Origin: Aliivibrio fischeri
GTDB taxonomy: Bacteria; Pseudomonadota; Gammaproteobacteria; Enterobacterales; Vibrionaceae
Length of the DNA stretch: 64,000 bases
Assembly: GCA_038993745.2 (NCBI GenBank)
Contig: CP160629.1
Location: 2,728,001-2,792,000, forward strand
Reading direction: 5' to 3'
Under the pieces are notes generated by a model, which did no database searches, was not told where the DNA came from, and worked only from the letters and a program-made list of their open reading frames with translations. A program made the position numbers and the translations under genes. Below, piece after piece: positions 61,175-64,000 of this stretch. Position 1 is the stretch's first letter, and each line of letters opens with the position of its first letter.

Positions 61175-63207
61175 TATTTTTCCTTTTTCTCGTCATCAAA
61201 TTGCTCAGAAAACGCTTGGATCTCTGCTGGATGATTTAATTCTTTACCAAATTTAGGTAATACTGGAATGTTCGCATCATCCATCAGTTTTAAGCCTTTC
61301 TCTGCGTTATATAACTGCTCTGCTCGAATGTAGTTATATTTACGCTGAGTAATGCCATCCGCAGTCATACCGTTACGAATAATGGTTGGCTTAATGAATA
61401 CCATTAGGTTTTTCTTTTCAACCTGAGTACTGGTTGATTTGAACAGGTAACCTAATACAGGGATATCACCTAAGAATGGAACTTTTGATTCACTCTCAAG
61501 CGCTCGTTCATCGATCAAACCACCTAATACCAGCATTTGGCCATCTTGTACCATTACCGATGTATTAAGTTGACGTTTTGCAAAACGCACATCCACAGCA
61601 CCGTTTGCTCCTAATACATTAGAAACTTCTTGTTCGATATCTAAACGAACAGAATCACCTTCGTTAATTTGTGGTACCACTTTTAGTTTAATACCCACTT
61701 CTTTACGATCAACGGTTTGGAATGGGTTTTCATTATTTGAACCCGATGTTGAACCTGTTAATACAGGAACCTCTTCACCCACAATAAATGACGCTTCACC
61801 ATTATCCATCACCGTAATGCTTGGAGATGAAAGAATGTTGGAATTAGAATCGGTAGAGACTGCTGTAACTAACGCAGCCCAATCCCCCATCATGATACTT
61901 ACTGCTGCACCTTGAACGCCGCCAAGAGCACCTGCTAGTGCATCATAGCTACCTTCTTCAGTTGTGGTTTCATTTCGAACAAATTTACCATTTTCATCGT
62001 AAACAGCAGTTGTCGTCGTTTTGTCTTTCGCTTCTTCCAAACCAACCATGGTGGCACCAATTGACGCCCCTGTATTGCTGTATTGGATCATGGCACCTGT
62101 TTCTAAATTACCCCACTGCACACCTAAATTAACGCCATCGCCTTCGGCTAATTCTACAATTAAGGCTTCAATCAATACTTGAGCACGACGGATATCCAAC
62201 TGAGCAATCACATCTTTCATTGCACGCATCACATCAGGCGGCGCAGTGATCACTAATGAGTTCGTATCAACGTGTGCAGAAATCATCACATCATTACGAT
62301 TTTGTGAACTGCTCTTTTGCTTAGTACCTTTACTTGCCGCTAGGTTATCTGACACACCTTTTAGCACATCAACCAAATCTTCGGCTTTTGCATAGCGTAA
62401 ATAGATGACCTGATTATTCCCTTTAGTCGCCATCTCGACATCAAGCTGCTTAATGAGTTTTTTCAGACGATTACGTACTTTTGGGTCACCCGAAATTAAA
62501 ATCGAGTTAGTACGTTCATCTGCAACCAATTTAGGCTGTAAGAATGCAGGGGTATTCTTCGCATCTGTGGTTTTATTTAGAGCATCAACAATACGCACCA
62601 TTTCAGCCGCTGATGCGTTATTTAACTCCACCACTTCCACTTCTTTATCGCCAGCACGGTCAACACGCTCGATAATCTCAGCTAAACGGTTAACCACTGC
62701 TGCACGACCTGTGATCATAATAATATTTGCAGGGTCGTAGTGAACGACATTGCCTGCACCGGCATTATCATTAAGTTGGCGAAGCAAAGGAGAAAGCTCA
62801 CGAACAGACACGTTACGAACAGCGATAACACGAGTAATCACTGCATCGCCTTTTACTTGATCTTTTGCACCAAGAACAGGAACCGCCGATGTTTTCGCGT
62901 CTTTGTCTTTAATGACTTTTAAAATACCAGAGTCCATCTCAACCACAGCGTATCCATATACTTCAAGTACGCTAAGGAAGAATTGGTAATATTGCTCTTC
63001 ATTTAATAAATCATAACTACGAACGTCGACTTTCCCACGCACAGACGGATCAACGATGATGGTCTTTTCTAAGTTACGACCAACAATATTGATAAACTCT
63101 TGAATGTCTGTCCCTTTAAAACTGGCACTAAAGTCATTTGCAATTGCTGATGTCCACATCATGCTGCTTGCAAGTAATAAGGCTCCCTTGCCCATCCACT
63201 TTTTCAC
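61174..63207 (-). CDS. gspD: Type II secretion secretin GspD
   Basis: The outer-membrane channel. The 677-residue precursor has a signal peptide ending at SAIAN, N0 to N3 domains (to about residue 330) and the C-terminal secretin domain with [28 protein letters not shown] and the LGGLIDE and [14 protein letters not shown] blocks. Length and order are normal. The start lies 32 bases after gspC. Confidence 0.97.
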   Translation of the reverse strand: MKKWMGKGALLLASSMMWTSAIANDFSASFKGTDIQEFINIVGRNLEKTIIVDPSVRGKVDVRSYDLLNEEQYYQFFLSVLEVYGYAVVEMDSGILKVIKDKDAKTSAVPVLGAKDQVKGDAVITRVIAVRNVSVRELSPLLRQLNDNAGAGNVVHYDPANIIMITGRAAVVNRLAEIIERVDRAGDKEVEVVELNNASAAEMVRIVDALNKTTDAKNTPAFLQPKLVADERTNSILISGDPKVRNRLKKLIKQLDVEMATKGNNQVIYLRYAKAEDLVDVLKGVSDNLAASKGTKQKSSSQNRNDVMISAHVDTNSLVITAPPDVMRAMKDVIAQLDIRRAQVLIEALIVELAEGDGVNLGVQWGNLETGAMIQYSNTGASIGATMVGLEEAKDKTTTTAVYDENGKFVRNETTTEEGSYDALAGALGGVQGAAVSIMMGDWAALVTAVSTDSNSNILSSPSITVMDNGEASFIVGEEVPVLTGSTSGSNNENPFQTVDRKEVGIKLKVVPQINEGDSVRLDIEQEVSNVLGANGAVDVRFAKRQLNTSVMVQDGQMLVLGGLIDERALESESKVPFLGDIPVLGYLFKSTSTQVEKKNLMVFIKPTIIRNGMTADGITQRKYNYIRAEQLYNAEKGLKLMDDANIPVLPKFGKELNHPAEIQAFSEQFDDEKKEK

Positions 63208-63239
63208 AATACACCCTTATTCATTCTCATCTTCTCAAG

Positions 63240-64000
63240 CTACAAGCCAACAAAGATGTCATATAATTGCCCATTACGCAGGACAGTTAAGTTTAATTCC
63301 GTCATTTCTGACATATTTTTCCACAATGAGCTCATTGCAGCAGGATCGGTTAAATCAACCCCATTTAAACTGGTTGCGATATCACCCGGTTTTAAACCAA
63401 CCGAATCAAATAGCTTACGGTCTTTACCTGGATTAACTCGATATCCTTTAATTTTTCCATTTTCGTTCACCTGAGAAAGGCGAATGTATTTCAAAACAGA
63501 TTGTGGATTTTGCGCCATTTCTTTACGGATTTTATCCAACTCATCTTGATTCGAATTTTGACGATTATTTCCTAATACGGTTCCAGAACTGCCCGTTATA
63601 TTTCTTTCAGTAGAAATCTTAGTATATTCAACACCCTCAAGCATTAGCGTTTCATCTCGACCATTGTTAGAGATAATGATGCGATCTGCGCTTATCGCTT
63701 TAACACTTGCACGAGTACCATCAATGGTTTCATTGATCCCATACGTATTTTGCTTACCACGATTAGCTATCACAGCAAGACTTAGTGATGGTTCAGAACT
63801 AGCAACCACACCTGATAACGTTAAATTTAAACGCGTTTTAGGTGCATCTTTCACTTCAACCGCTTTTGGTTGATCTATTTTTTGTTCAGCATTAAAGCGA
63901 CCAAATACTTGACTATTTAACAGTTCAGAAAGTGAATCTTTCCCCTGTTTACCTTGAGATACCGCAACGGCTACCGTTTTAGGCGTCCATTTAGATACCG
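63240..64000 (-). CDS. gspC: Type II secretion protein GspC, C-terminal part (runs off the window)
   Basis: Connects the inner platform to the secretin. The visible part includes the end of the membrane-proximal region (SKWTPKTVAVAV, about 64000-63965), the homology region with LNSQVFGRF, TRLNLTLSGVVASSEPSLSLAVIA and a C-terminal PDZ-like domain (GYRVNPGKDRKLFDSVGLKPGDIATSLNG). The reading continues in frame beyond 63854, so the GTG there is not the start. The N-terminal helix is outside the window. Confidence 0.94.
   Translation of the reverse strand, partial: VSKWTPKTVAVAVSQGKQGKDSLSELLNSQVFGRFNAEQKIDQPKAVEVKDAPKTRLNLTLSGVVASSEPSLSLAVIANRGKQNTYGINETIDGTRASVKAISADRIIISNNGRDETLMLEGVEYTKISTERNITGSSGTVLGNNRQNSNQDELDKIRKEMAQNPQSVLKYIRLSQVNENGKIKGYRVNPGKDRKLFDSVGLKPGDIATSLNGVDLTDPAAMSSLWKNMSEMTELNLTVLRNGQLYDIFVGL

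Overview
The window is a low-GC gammaproteobacterial chromosome segment. It most resembles Vibrionaceae, probably Aliivibrio (A. fischeri group). Reasons: the tRNA-Thr/Tyr/Gly/Thr-tufB operon, coaA-birA-murB, a cluster of rrn operons with Vibrio-type spacer tRNAs, btuB-murI, sthA/fabR-yijD-trmA, ubiC-ubiA/plsB/lexA-dinF, rpoH-ftsXEY-rsmD, and an eps-type gspC-N cluster followed by nudE-cysQ. Species assignment is inference; no database was consulted.

Layout. 1-660: the start of tufB and four tRNAs on the minus strand under one stringent-type promoter. 0.8-5.7 kb: coaA, then birA and murB (minus), a GNAT acetyltransferase and pssA (plus). 5.7-23 kb: three complete rrn operons head to tail, all read on the minus strand. 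The promoter-proximal operon (17.5-22.9 kb) has two promoters and a tRNA-Ala(GGC) spacer. The middle one (11.9-17.4 kb) has Ile-Ala(TGC). The distal one (6.1-11.8 kb) has Glu-Lys-Val and a trailing tRNA-Asp, followed by two decayed tRNA-Asp copies. 23-27.3 kb: a membrane-anchored RRM protein, then murI, a DUF71-family PP-loop protein and btuB behind a cobalamin riboswitch. 27.4-34.4 kb: trmA, yijD, fabR, sthA, dinF, a Fur-box-preceded methyltransferase, and lexA with two SOS boxes. 34.6-41.6 kb: plsB, ubiA, ubiC, a FliL-like protein, glpG, glpE, a DnaA-box-rich intergenic region, and rpoH. 41.8-51.3 kb: ftsX, ftsE, ftsY, rsmD, yhhL-like, a MarC-family gene, small genes, recG and nfuA. 51.4-64 kb: cysQ, nudE and the type II secretion operon gspN to gspC (minus).

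Most of the window is housekeeping. The rrn cluster and tRNAs feed translation; coaA, birA, ubiCA, btuB and nfuA supply cofactors; plsB, pssA, murB and murI build the envelope; the gsp operon encodes a complete type II secretion machine apart from gspO.

Five genes (birA, pssA, glpG, marC-like, gspE) are each broken by a single missing base in a run of two to six identical bases, and several conserved rRNA homopolymers are also one base short. birA and pssA are essential in E. coli, so sequencing deletions are the likelier explanation, but the sequence alone cannot prove it. I found no insertion sequence, prophage, CRISPR array or defence island. The best leads outside routine annotation are the DnaA-box/IHF region upstream of glpE, the decayed tRNA-Asp series, covarying rRNA alleles, the riboswitch-btuB-DUF71 unit, the Fur-box methyltransferase between lexA and dinF, and a 26-residue membrane peptide gene.
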